A stretch of 42,156 nucleotides of DNA from assembly GCF_032854445.1 (NCBI RefSeq), contig NW_027018321.1, forward strand, positions 1 through 42,156. Direction: 5' to 3'. Shown one piece after another: positions 23,646-37,300 of this stretch. Source of the stretch: Liolophura sinensis. Its lineage: Eukaryota; Mollusca; Polyplacophora; Chitonida; Chitonidae. Position numbers and translations under genes: made by a program. Every line of letters begins with the position of its first letter. Within the stretch, counting starts at the first letter, position 1. The notes beneath the pieces were generated by a model, which made no database searches, had not been told where the DNA came from, and saw only the letters and a program-made list of their open reading frames with translations.

Positions 23646-26600
23646 AGTGGAACAACTGTTCCAATGCTGCTGATAAGAGGCTAATCCGACGTATTTTGTG
23701 ACGAGAAATCGAATGGTGCAAACCGCGTTGCTCTCCGACCAACACTTATGGCTGTAGCGACAATTGAATGAGCATTTATGTGAAAATCACGTGACCAGCA
23801 ACGGCTCTTACTCCATGGAAACCAAGGAAATTTGCAATTTTTCAACAGCTGGAGATGCCTGGCCCAATTGCGCATCTTTTGGCACCTTTTTGATGTGGGT
23901 CAGTGTTCAATTGTACTTTTTACAGCAGACTGTATCAAGTACCTTGTTGTTTTTATATACAAATGGTGTGGTTTTTCAACATGTAGATAAAGACATTGAG
24001 TTTGTCTTCGACTTAGAAGTAAGACAATTGCTGGATGAGTTAAATGGGCTTGGCCCAAAGATTTGACGTCTTCTGGGCTACCGAAGGGCACATAACTTAT
24101 AATCAAAAGTTGAATATAGTAATGACCAGTCGCGATATTACATAGTAAATGTAGCCGAATTGAATTAGCAAAAAGCCCAGGCAAAAATCCCAAAGTGGAA
24201 AAACTGTTCCAATGCTGCTGGTAAGAGGCTAATCCGCCGTATTTTATGACGAGAAATCGAATGGTGCAAACCGCGTTGCTCTCCGACCAATACTTTTGGC
24301 TGTAGCGACAATTGAATGAGCATTTATGTGAAAATCACGTGCCTAACAACGGCTCTTACTCCATGGAAACCAAGGAAATTTGCAATTTTTCAACAGCTGG
24401 AGATGCCTGGCCCAATTGCGCATCTTTTGGCACCTTATTGATGTGGGTCAGTGTTTAATTATACTTTTTACAGCAGACTGTATCAAGTACCTTGTGTTTT
24501 TTATATACAAATGGTGTGGTTTTTCAACATGTAGATAAAGACATTGAGTTTGTCTTCGACTTAGAAGTAAGACAATTGCTGGATGAGTTAAATGGGCTTG
24601 GCCCAAAGATTTGACGTCTTCTGGGCTACCGAAGGGCACATAACTTATAATCAAAAGTTGATTATAGTAATGACCAGTCGCGATATTACATAGTAAATGT
24701 AGCCGAATTGAATTAGCAAAAAGCCCAGGCAAAAATCCAAAAGTGGAAAAACTGTTCCAATGCTGCTGGTAAGAGGCTAATCCGACGTATTTTGTGACGA
24801 GAAATCGAATGGTGCAAACCTCGTTGCTCTCCGACCAACACTTATGGCTGTAGCTACAATTGAATGAGCATTTATGTGAAAATCACGTGCCTAACAACGG
24901 CTCTTACTCCATGGAAACCAAGGAAATTTGCAATTTTTCAACAGCTGAGATGCCTGGCCCAATTGCGCATCTTTTGGCACCTTATTGATGTGGGTCAGTG
25001 TTCAATTGTACTTTTTACAGCAGACTGTGTCAAGTACGTTGTTGTTTTTATATACAAATGGTGTGGTTTTTCAACATGTAGATAAAGACATTGAGTTTGT
25101 CTTCGACTTAGAAGTAAGACAATTGCTGGATGAGTTAAATGGGCTTGGCCCAAAGATTTGACGTCCTTCTGGGCTACCGAAGGGCACATAACTTATAATC
25201 AAAAGTTGACTATAGTAATGACCAGTCGCGATATTACATAGTAAAATGTAGCCGAATTTAATAAGCAAAAAGCCCAGGCAAAAATCCAAAAGTGGAAAAA
25301 CTGTTCCAATGCTGCTGGTAAGAGGCTAATCCGACGTATTTTGTGACGAGAAATCGAATGGTGCAAACCGCGTTGCTCTCCGACCAACACTTATGGCTGT
25401 AGCTACAATTGAATGAGCATTTATGTGAAAATCACGTGACCAGCAACGGCTCTTACTCCATGGAAACCAAGGAAATTTTGCAATTTTTCAACAGCTGGAG
25501 ATGCCTGGCCCAATTGCGCATCTTTTGGCACCTTATTGATGTGGGTCAGTGTTTAATTATACTTTTTACAGCAGACTGTATCAAGTACCTTGTGTTTTTT
25601 ATATACAAATGGTGTGGTTTTTCAACATGTAGATAAAGACATTGAGTTTGTCTTCGACTTAGAAGTAAGACAATTGCTGGATGAGTTAAATGGGCTTGGC
25701 CCAAAGATTTGACGTCTTCTGGGCTACCGAAGGGCACATAACTTATAATCAAAAGTTGAATATAGTAATGACCAGGTCGCGATATACATAGTAAATGTAG
25801 CCGAATTGAATTAGCAAAAAGCCCAGGCAAAAGTCCAAAAGTGGGAAAACTGTTCCAATGCTGCTGGTAAGAGGCTAATCCGACGTATTTTGTGACGAGA
25901 AATCGAATGGTGCAAACCGCGTTGCTCTCCGACCAACACTTATGGCTGTAGCGACAATTGAATGAGCATTTATGTGAAAATCACGTGACCAGCAACGGCT
26001 CTTACTCCATGGAAACCAAGGAAATTGCAATTTTTCAACAGCTGGAGATGCCTGGCCCAATTGCGCATCTTTTGGCACCTTTTTGATGTGGGTCAGTGTT
26101 CAATTGTACTTTTTACAGCAGACTGTATCAAGTACCTTGTTGTTTTTATATACAAATGGTGTGGTTTTTCAACATGTAGATAAAGACATTGAGATTGTCT
26201 TCGACTTAGAAGTAAGACAATTGCTGGATGAGTTAAATGGGCTTGGCCCAAAGATTTGACGTCTTCTGGGCTACCGAAGGGCACATAACTTATAATCAAA
26301 AGTTGAATATAGTAATGACCAGTCGCGATATTACATAGTAAATGTAGCCGAATTGAATTAGCAAAAAGCCCAGGCAAAAATCCAAAAGTGGAAAAACTGT
26401 TCCAATGCTGCTGGTAAGAGGCTAATCCGACGTATTTTGTGACGAGAAATCGAATGGTGCAAACCGCGTTGCTCTCCGACCAACACTTATGGCTGTAGCG
26501 ACTATTGAATGAGCATTTATGTGAAAATCACGTGCCTAACAACGGCTCTTACTCCAAGGGAACCAAGGAAATTTGCAATTTTTCAACAGCTGGAGATGCC

Positions 26601-27554
26601 TGGCCCAATTGCGCATCTTTTGGCACCTTATTGATGTGGGTCAGTGTTTAATTATACATTTTACAGCAGACTGTATCAAGTACCTTGTGTTTTTTATATA
26701 CAAATGGTGTGGTTTTTCAACATGTAGATAAAGACATTGAGTTTGTCTTCGACTTAGAAGTAAGACAATTGCTGGATGAGTTAAATGGGCTTGGCCCAAA
26801 GATTTGACGTCTTCTGGGCTACCGAAGGGCACATAACTTATAATCAAAAGTTGATTATAGTAATGACCAGTCGCGATATTACATAGTAAATGTAGCCGAA
26901 TTGAATTAGCAAAAAGCCCAGGCAAAAATCCAAAAGTGGAAAAACTGTTCCAATGCTGCTGATAAGAGGCTAATCCGCCGTATTTTGTGACGAGAAATCG
27001 AATGGTGCAAACCGCGTTGCTCTCCGACCAATACTTTTGGCTGTAGCGACAATTGAATGAGCATTTATGTGAAAATTACGTGACCAGCAACGGCTCTTAC
27101 TCCATGGAAACCAAGGAAATTTGCAATTTTTCAACAGCTGAGATGCCTGGCCCCAATTGCGCATCTTTTGGCACCTTATTGATGTGGGTCAGTGTTCAAT
27201 TGTACTTTTTACAGCAGACTGTATCAAGTACCTTGTTGTTTTTATATACAAATGGTGTGGTTTTTCAACATGTAGATAAAGACATTGAGTTTGTCTTCGA
27301 CTTAGAAGTAAGACAATTGCTGGATGAGTTAAATGGGCTTGGCCCAAAGATTTGACGTCTTCTGGGCTACCGAAGGGCACATAACTTATAATCAAAAGTT
27401 GATTATAGTAATGACCAGTCGCGATATTACATAGTAATGTAGCCGAATTGAATTAGCAAAAAGCCCTGGCAAAAATCCAAAAGTCGAAAAACTATTCCAA
27501 TGCTGCTGATAAGAGGCTAATCCGACGTACTTTGTGACGAGAAATCCAATGGTG

Positions 27555-27675
27555 ACGAGAAATCGAATTGAATTAGCAAAAAGCCCAGGCAAAAATCCCA
27601 AAGTGGAAAAACTGTTCCAATTGCTGCTGATAAGAGGCTAATCCGACGTACTTTGTGACGAGAAATCGAATGGTG
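27555..27675 (+). repeat. 120-bp internal duplication, long monomer 27186-27852
   Basis: It is 121 bp because of an extra T in CCAATTGCTGCTG. Both arms have GTACTTTGTG, unlike the other copies. It is the first of the only two long monomers that lie next to each other; the second starts at 27853. Confidence 0.93.
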
Positions 27676-28223
27676 CAAACCGCGTTGCTCTCCGACCAAT
27701 ACTTTTGGTGTAGCGACAATTGAATGAGCATTTATGTGAAAATCACGTGACCAGCAACGGCTCTTACTCCATGGAAACCAAGGAAATTTGCAATTTTTCA
27801 ACAGCTGGAGATGCCTGGCCCAATTGCGCATCTTTTGGAACTTTATTGATGTGGGTCAGTGTTCAATTGTACTTTTTACAGCAGACTGTATTAAGTACCT
27901 TGTTGTTTTTATATACAAATGGTGTGGTTTTTCAACATGTAGATAAAGACATTGAGTTTGTCTTCGACTTAGAAGTAAGACAATTGCTGGATGAGTTAAA
28001 TGGGCTTGGCCCAAAGATTTGACGTCTTCTGGGCTACCGAAGGGCACATAACTTATAATCAAAAAGTTGAATATAGTAATGACCAGTCGCGATATTACAT
28101 AGTAAATGTAGCCGAATTGAATTAGCAAAAAGCCCAGGCAAAAATCCCAAAGTGGAAAAACTGTTCCAATGCTGCTGATAAGAGGCTAATCCGACGTATT
28201 TTGTGATGAGAAGTCGAATGGTG

Positions 28224-28343
28224 ACGAGAAATCGAATTGAATTAGCAAAAAGCCCAGGAAAAAATCCCAGAGTGGAAAAACTGTTCCAATGCTGCTGATA
28301 AGAGGCTAATCCGACGTATTTTGTGACGAGAAATCGAATGGTG
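28224..28343 (+). repeat. 120-bp internal duplication, long monomer 27853-28521
   Basis: It is of the GGAAAAAATCCCAGAG subtype, with upstream arm GTGATGAGAAGTCGAATGG. The same upstream arm occurs without the insert in the short monomer at 37406 (about 37755-37773). This pair records gain or loss of the insert on one background. Confidence 0.93.
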
Positions 28344-28819
28344 CAAACCGCGTTGCTCTCCGACCAACACTTTTGGCTGTAGCTACAATTGAATGAGCAT
28401 TTATGTGAAAATCACGTGACCAGCAACGGCTCTTACTCCATGGAAACCAAGGAAATTTGCAATTTTTCAACAGCTGGAGATGCCTGGCCCAATTGCGCAT
28501 CTTTTGGCACCTTATTGATGTGGGTCAGTGTTTAATTATACTTTTTACAGCAGACTGTATCAAGTACCTTGTGTTTTTTATATACAAATGGTGTGGTTTT
28601 TCAACATGTAGATAAAGACCTTGAGTTTGTCTTCGACTTAGAAGTAAGACAATTGCTGGATGAGTTAAATGGGCTTGGCCCAAAGATTTGACGTCTTCTG
28701 GGCTACCGAAGGGCACATAACTTATAATCAAAAGTTGAATATAGTAATGACCAGTCGCGATATTACATAGTAAATGTAGCCGAATTGAATTAGCAAAAAG
28801 CCCAGGCAAAAATCCAAAA

Positions 28820-31378
28820 GTGGAAAAACAGTTCCAATGCTGCTGGTAAGATGCTAATCCGACGTATTTTGTGACGAGAAATCGAATGGTGCAAACCGCG
28901 TTGCTCTCCGACCAACACTTATGGCTGTAGCTACAATTTAATGAGCATTTATGTGAAAATCACGTGCCTAACAACGGCTCTTACTCCATGGAAACCAAGG
29001 AAATTTGCAATTTTTCAACAGCTGGAGATGCCTGGCCCAATTGCGCATCTTTTGGCACCTTATTGATGTGGGTCAGTGTTTAATTGTACTTTTTACAGCA
29101 GACTGTATCAAGTACCTTGTGTTTTTTATATACAAATGGTGTGGTTTTTCAACATGTAGATAAAGACATTGAGTTTGTCTTCGACTTAGAAGTAAGACAA
29201 TTGCTGGATGAGTTAAATGGGCTTGGCCCAAAGATTTGACGTCTTCTGGGCTACCGAAGGGCACATAACTTATAATCAAAAGTTGAATATAGTAATGACC
29301 AGTCGCGATATTACATAGTGAATGTAGCCGAATTGAATTAGCAAAAAGCCCAGGCAAAAATCCCAAAGTGGAAAAACTGTTCCAATGCTGCTGGTAAGAG
29401 GCTAATCCGACGTATTTTGTGACGAGAAATCGAATGGTGCAAACCGCGTTGCTCTCCGACCAATACTTTTGGCTGTAGCGACAATTGAATGAGCATTTAT
29501 GTGAAAATCACGTGCCTAACAACGGCTCTTACTCCAAGGGAACCAAGGAAATTTGCAATTTTTCAACAGCTGGAGATGCCTGGCCCAATTCCGCATCTTT
29601 TGGCACCTTATTGATGTGGGTCAGTGTTTAATTATACTTTTTACAGCAGACTGTATCAAGTACCTTGTGTTTTTTATATACAAATGGTGTGGTTTTTCAA
29701 CATGTAGATAAAGACATTGAGTTTGTCTTCGACTTAGAAGTAAGACAATTGCTGGATGAGTTAAATGGGCTTGGCCCAAAGATTTGACGTCTTCTGGGCT
29801 ACCGAAGGGCACATAACTTATAATCAAAAGTTGATTATAGTAATGACCAGTCGCGATATTACATAGTAAATGTAGCCGAATTGAATTAGCAAAAAGCCCT
29901 GGCAAAAATCCAAAAGTGGAAAAACTGTTCCAATGCTGCAGATAAGAGGCTAATCCGACGTATTTTGTGACGAGAAATCGAATGGTGCAAACCGCGTTGC
30001 TCTCCGACCAATACTTTTGGCTGTAGCGACAATTGAATGAGCATTTATGTGAAAATCACGTGACCAGCAACGGCTCTTACTCCATGGAAACCAAGGAAAT
30101 TTGCAATTTTTCAACAGCTGGAGATGCCTGGCCCAATTGCGCATCTTTTGGCACCTTATTGATGTGGGGTCAGTGTTTAATTGTACTTTTTACAGCAGAC
30201 TGTATCAAGTACCTTGTGTTTTTTATATACAAATGGTGTGGTTTTTTCAACATGTAGATAAAGACATTGAGTTTGTCTTCGACTTACAAGTAAGACAATT
30301 GCTGGATGAGTTAAATGGGCTTGGCCCAAAGATTTGACGTCTTCTGGGCTACCGAAGGCACATAACTTATAATCAAAAGTTGATTATAGTAATGACCAGT
30401 CGCGATATTACATAGTAGATGTAGCCGAATTGAATTAGCAAAAAGCCCAGGCAAAAATCCAAAGTGGAAAAACTGTTTCAATGCTGCTGATAAGAGGCTA
30501 ATCCGACGTATTTTGTGACGAGAAATCGAATGGTGACGAGAAATCGAATTGAATTAGCAAAAAGCCCAGGCAAAAATCCCAAAGTGGAAAAAACTGTTCC
30601 AATGCTGCTGATAAGAGGCTAATCCGACGTATTTTGTGACGAGAAATCGAATGGTGCAAACCGCGTTGCTCTCCGACCAATACTTTTGGCTGTAGCGACA
30701 ATTGAATGAGCATTTATGTGAAAATCACGTGACCAGCAACGGCTCTTACCTCCATGGAAACCAAGGAAATTTGCAATTTTTCAACAGCTGGAGATGCCCG
30801 GCCCAATTGCGCATCTTTTGGAACTTTATTGATGTGGGTCAGTGTTCAATTGTACTTTTTACAGCAGACTGTATCAAGTACCTTGTTGTTTTTATATACA
30901 AATGGTGTGGTTTTTCAACATGTAGATAAAGACATTGAGTTTGTCTTCGACTTAGAAGTAAGACAATTGCTGGATGAGTTAAATGGGCTTGGCCAAAGAT
31001 TTGACGTCTTCTGGGCTACCGAAGGGCACATAACTTATAATCAAAAGTTGAATATAGTAATGACCCAGTCGCGATATTACATAGTAAATGTAGCCGAATT
31101 TAATTAGCAAAAAAGCCCAGGCAAAAATCCAAAAGTGGAAAACTGTTCCAATGCTGCTGATAAGAGGCTAATCCGACGTATTTTGTGACGAGAAATCCAA
31201 TGGTGCAAACCGCGTTGCTCTCCGACCAATACTTTTGGCTGTAGCGACAATTGAATGAGCATTTATGTGAAAATCACGTGCCTAACAACGGCTCTTACTC
31301 CATGGAAACCAAGGAAATTTGCAATTTTTCAACAGCTGGAGATGCCTGGCCCAATTGCGCATCTTTGGCACATTATTG
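28820..31378 (+). repeat. Recurring block, offset 9431 bp to 38252
   Basis: Shared order of variants: AAACAGTTCC with GGTAAGATGC, TTTAATGAGC, TAGTGAATG, CCAAGGGAACC, AGCCCTGGC, a long monomer, GCCCGGCCC, GGAACTTT, GAATTTAATTAGC and GGCACATT. It contains the long monomer 30167-30835. Single-base indels are frequent after 30.1 kb. Confidence 0.87.
30536..30656 (+). repeat. 120-bp internal duplication, long monomer 30167-30835
   Basis: It is 121 bp because the inserted arm reads GGAAAAAACTG with one extra A. Both arms read CGAATGG. The monomer corresponds to 39598-40265, sharing GCCCGGCCC and GGAACTTTATTG, but carries several extra single-base indels. Confidence 0.93.
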
Positions 31379-34300
31379 ATGTGGGTCAGTGTTCAATTGT
31401 ACTTTTTACAGCAGACTGTATCAAGTACCTTGTTGTTTTTATATACAAATGGTGTGGTTTTTCACATGTAGATAAAGGACATTGAGTTTGTCTTCGACTT
31501 AGAAGTAAGACAATTGCTGGATGAGTTAAATGGGCTTGGCCCAAAGATTTGACGTCTTCTGGGCTACCGAAGGGCACATAACTTATAATCAAAAGTTGAA
31601 TATAGTAATGACCAGTCGCGATATTACATAGTAAATGTAGCCGAATTGAATTAGCAAAAAGCCCAGGCAAAAATCCCAAAGTGGAAAAACTGTTCAATGC
31701 TGCTGATAAGAGGCTAATCCGACGTATTTTGTGACGAGAAATCGAATGGTGCAAACCGCGTTGCTCTCCGACCAACACTTATGGCTGTAGCTACAATTTA
31801 ATGGAGCATTTATGTGGAAAATCACGTGACCAGCAACGCTCTTACTCCATGGAAACAAGGAAATTTGCAATTTTTCAACAGCTGGAGATGCCTGCCCAAT
31901 TGCGCATCTTTTGGCACCTTATTGATGTGGGTCAGTGTTTAATTATACTTTTTACAGCAGACTGTATCAAGTACCTTGTGTTTTTTATATACAAATGGTG
32001 TGGTTTTTCAACATGTAGATAAAGACATTGAGTTTGTCTTCGACTTACACAAGTAAGACAATTGCTGGATGAGTTAAATGGGCTTGGCCCAAAGATTTGA
32101 CGTCTTCTGGGCTACCGAAGGGCACATAACTTATAATCAAAAGTTGAATATAGTAATGACCAGTCGCGATATTACATAGTAAATGTAGCCGAATTGAATT
32201 AGCAAAAAGCCCAGGCAAAATCCAAAAGTGGAAAAACTGTTCCAATGCTGCTGGTAAGAGGCTAATCCGACGTATTTTGTGACGAGATATCGAATGGTGC
32301 AAACCGCGTTGCTCTCCGACCAACACTTATGGCTGTAGCTACAATTGAATGAGCATTTATGTGAAAATCACGTGCCTAACAACGGCTCTTACTCCATGGA
32401 AACCAAAGAAATTTGCAATTTTTCAACAGCTGGAGATGCCTGGCCCAATTGCGCATCTTTTGGGCACCTTATTGATGTGGGTCAGTGTTTTAATTGTACT
32501 TTTTACAGCAGACTGTATCAAGTACCTTGTGTTTTTCATATACAAATGGTGTGGTTTTTCAACATGTAGATAAAGACATTGAGTTTGTCTTCGACTTAGA
32601 AGTAAGACAATTGCTGGATGAGTTAAATGGGCTTGGCCCAAAGATTTGACGTCTTCTGGGCTACCGAAGGGCACATAACTTATAATCAAAAGTTGATTAT
32701 AGTAATGACCAGTCGCGATATTACATAGTAAATGTAGCCGAATTGAATTAGCAAAAAGGCCAGGCAAAAATCCAAAAGTGGAAAAACTGTTCCAATGCTG
32801 CTGGTAAGAGGCTAATCCGACGTATTTTGTGACGAGAAATCGAATGGTGCAAACCGAGTTGCTCTCCGACCAACACTTATGGCTGTAGCGACTATTGAAT
32901 GAGCATTTATGTGAAAATCACGTGCCTAACAACGGCTCTTACTCCAAGGGAACCAAGGAAATTTGCAATTTTTCAACAGCTGGAGATGCCTGCCCAATTG
33001 CGCATCTTTTGGCACCTTATTGATGTGGGTCAGTGTTTAATTATACATTTTACAGCAGGACTGTATCAAGTACCTTGTGTTTTTTATATACAAATGGTGT
33101 GGTTTTTCAACATGTAGATAAAGACATTGAGTTTGTCTTCGACTTAGAAGTAAGACAATTGCTGGATGAGTTAAATGGGCTTGGCCCAAAGATTTGACGT
33201 CTTCTGGGCTACCGAAGGGCACATAACTTATAATCAAAAGTTGATTATAGTAATGACCAGTCGCGATATTACATAGTAAATGTAGCCGAATTGAATTAGC
33301 AAAAAGCCCAGGCAAAAATCCAAAAGTGGAAAAACTGTTCCAATGCTGCTGATAAGAGGCTAATCCGCCGTATTTTGTGACGAGAAATCGAATGGTGCAA
33401 ACCGCGTTGCTCTCCGACCAATACTTTTGGCTGTAGCGACAATTGAATGAGCATTTATGTGAAAATCACGTGACCAGCAACGGCTCTTACTCCATGGAAA
33501 CCAAGGAAATTTGCAATTTTTCAACAGCTGGAGATGCCTGGCCCAATTGCGCATCTTTTGGCACCTTATTGATGTGGGTCAGTGTTCAATTGTACTTTTT
33601 ACAGCAGACTGTATCAAGTACCTTGTTTTTATATACAAATGGTGTGGCTTTTCAACATGTAGATAAAGACATTGAGTTTGTCTTCGACTTAGAAGTAAGA
33701 CAATTGCTGGATGAGTTAAATGGGCTTGGCCCAAAGATTTGACGTCTTCTGGGCTACCGAAGGGCACATAACTTATAATCAAAAGTTGAATATAGTAATG
33801 ACCAGTCGCGATATTACATAGTAAATGTAGCCGAATTGAATTAGCAAAAAGCCTTGGCAAAAATCCAAAAGTGGAAAAACTATTCCAATGCTGCTGATAA
33901 TAGGCTAATCCGAAGTATTTTGTGACGAGAAATCGAATGGTGCAAACCGCGTTGCTCTCCGACCAATACTTTTGGCTGTAGCGACAATTGAATGAGCATT
34001 TATGTGAAAATCACGTGCCTAACAACGGCTCTTACTCCATGGAAACCAAGGAAATTTGCAATTTTTCAACAGCTGGAGATGCCTGGCCCAATTGCGCATC
34101 TTTTGGCACATTATTGATGTGGGTCAGTGTTTAATTGTACTTTTTACAGCAGACTGTATCAAGTACCTTGTGTTTTTTATATACAAATGGTGTGGTTTAT
34201 CAACATGTAGATAAAGACATTGAGTTTGTCTTCGACTTAGAAGTAAGACAATTGCTGGATGAGTTAAATGGGCTTGGCCCAAAGATTTGACGTCTTCTGG

Positions 34301-34380
34301 GCTACCGAAGGGCACATAACTTATAATCAAAAGTTGAATATAGTAATGACCAGTCGCGATATTACATAGTAAATGTAGCC
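31097..34380 (+). repeat. Six-monomer tandem duplication, copy 1
   Basis: It matches 34381-37610 at an offset of 3284-3288 bp. Shared rare variants: GAATTTAATTAGC, GAGATATCG, TTTTTCATATAC, AAGGCCAGG, CCGAGTTGC, GACTATTGAATG, TATACATTTTAC, the 3-bp deletion CCTTGTTTTTATA, GTGGCTTTTC, ACTATTCC, GATAATAGG and CCGAAGTATT. All six monomers are short. The first 2 kb of this copy has many single-base indels that its partner lacks. Confidence 0.9.
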
Positions 34381-37300
34381 GAATTTAATTAGCAAAAAGC
34401 CCAGGCAAAAATCCAAAAGTGGAAAAACTGTTCCAATGCTGCTGATAAGAGGCTAATCCGACGTATTTTGTGACGAGAAATCCAATGGTGCAAACCGCGT
34501 TGCTCTCCGACCAATACTTTTGGCTGTAGCGACAATTGAATGAGCATTTATGTGAAAATCACGTGCCTAACAACGGCTCTTACTCCATGGAAACCAAGGA
34601 AATTTGCAATTTTTCAACAGCTGGAGATGCCTGGCCCAATTGCGCATCTTTTGGCACATTATTGATGTGGGTCAGTGTTCAATTGTACTTTTTACAGCAG
34701 ACTGTATCAAGTACCTTGTTGTTTTTATATACAAATGGTGTGGTTTTTCAACATGTAGATAAAGACATTGAGTTTGTCTTCGACTTAGAAGTAAGACAAT
34801 TGCTGGATGAGTTAAATGGGCTTGGCCCAAAGATTTGACGTCTTCTGGGCTACCGAAGGGCACATAACTTATAATCAAAAGTTGAATATAGTAATGACCA
34901 GTCGCGATATTACATAGTAAATGTAGCCGAATTGAATTAGCAAAAAGCCCAGGCAAAAATCCCAAAGTGGAAAAACTGTTCCAATGCTGCTGATAAGAGG
35001 CTAATCCGACGTATTTTGTGACGAGAAATCGAATGGTGCAAACCGCGTTGCTCTCCGACCAACACTTATGGCTGTAGCTACAATTGAATGAGCATTTATG
35101 TGAAAATCACGTGACCAGCAACGGCTCTTACTCCATGGAAACCAAGGAAATTTGCAATTTTTCAACAGCTGGAGATGCCTGGCCCAATTGCGCATCTTTT
35201 GGCACCTTATTGATGTGGGTCAGTGTTTAATTATACTTTTTACAGCAGACTGTATCAAGTACCTTGTGTTTTTTATATACAAATGGTGTGGTTTTTCAAC
35301 ATGTAGATAAAGACATTGAGTTTGTCTTCGACTTACAAGTAAGACAATTGCTGGATGAGTTAAATGGGCTTGGCCCAAAGATTTGACGTCTTCTGGGCTA
35401 CCGAAGGGCACATAACTTATAATCAAAAGTTGAATATAGTAATGACCAGTCGCGATATTACATAGTAAATGTAGCCGAATTGAATTAGCAAAAAGCCCAG
35501 GCAAAAATCCAAAAGTGGAAAAACTGTTCCAATGCTGCTGGTAAGAGGCTAATCCGACGTATTTTGTGACGAGATATCGAATGGTGCAAACCGCGTTGCT
35601 CTCCGACCAACACTTATGGCTGTAGCTACAATTGAATGAGCATTTATGTGAAAATCACGTGCCTAACAACGGCTCTTACTCCATGGAAACCAAAGAAATT
35701 TGCAATTTTTCAACAGCTGGAGATGCCTGGCCCAATTGCGCATCTTTTGGCACCTTATTGATGTGGGTCAGTGTTTAATTGTACTTTTTACAGCAGACTG
35801 TATCAAGTACCTTGTGTTTTTCATATACAAATGGTGTGGTTTTTCAACATGTAGATAAAGACATTGAGTTTGTCTTCGACTTAGAAGTAAGACAATTGCT
35901 GGATGAGTTAAATGGGCTTGGCCCAAAGATTTGACGTCTTCTGGGCTACCGAAGGGCACATAACTTATAATCAAAAGTTGATTATAGTAATGACCAGTCG
36001 CGATATTACATATTAAATGTAGCCGAATTGAATTAGCAAAAAGGCCAGGCAAAAATCCAAAAGTGGAAAAACTGTTCCAATGCTGCTGGTAAGAGGCTAA
36101 TCCGACGTATTTTGTGACGAGAAATCGAATGGTGCAAACCGAGTTGCTCTCCGACCAACACTTATGGCTGTAGCGACTATTGAATGAGCATTTATGTGAA
36201 AATCACGTGCCTAACAACGGCTCTTACTCCAAGGGAACCAAGGAAATTTGCAATTTTTCAACAGCTGGAGATGCCTGGCCCAATTGCGCATCTTTTGGCA
36301 CCTTATTGATGTGGGTCAGTGTTTAATTATACATTTTACAGCAGACTGTATCAAGTACCTTGTGTTTTTTATATACAAATGGTGTGGTTTTTCAACATGT
36401 AGATAAAGACATTGAGTTTGTCTTCGACTTAGAAGTAAGACAATTGCTGGATGAGTTAAATGGGCTTGGCCCAAAGATTTGACGTCTTCTGGGCTACCGA
36501 AGGGCACATAACTTATAATCAAAAGTTGATTATAGTAATGACCAGTCGCGATATTACATAGTAAATGTAGCCGAATTGAATTAGCAAAAAGCCCAGGCAA
36601 AAATCCAAAAGTGGAAAAACTGTTCCAATGCTGCTGATAAGAGGCTAATCCGCCGTATTTTGTGACGAGAAATCGAATGGTGCAAACCGCGTTGCTCTCC
36701 GACCAATACTTTTGGCTGTAGCGACAATTGAATGAGCATTTATGTGAAAATCACGTGACCAGCAACGGCTCTTACTCCATGGAAACCAAGGAAATTTGCA
36801 ATTTTTCAACAGCTGGAGATGCCTGGCCCAATTGCGCATCTTTTGGCACCTTATTGATGTGGGTCAGTGTTCAATTGTACTTTTTACAGCAGACTGTATC
36901 AAGTACCTTGTTTTTATATACAAATGGTGTGGCTTTTCAACATGTAGATAAAGACATTGAGTTTGTCTTCGACTTAGAAGTAAGACAATTGCTGGATGAG
37001 TTAAATGGGCTTGGCCCAAAGATTTGACGTCTTCTGGGCTACCGAAGGGCACATAACTTATAATCAAAAGTTGAATATAGTAATGACCAGTCGCGATATT
37101 ACATAGTAAATGTAGCCGAATTGAATTAGCAAAAAGCCCTGGCAAAAATCCAAAAGTGGAAAAACTATTCCAATGCTGCTGATAATAGGCTAATCCGAAG
37201 TATTTTGTGACGAGAAATCGAATGGTGCAAACCGCGTTGCTCTCCGACCAATACTTTTGGCTGTAGCGACAATTGAATGAGCATTTATGTGAAAATCACG

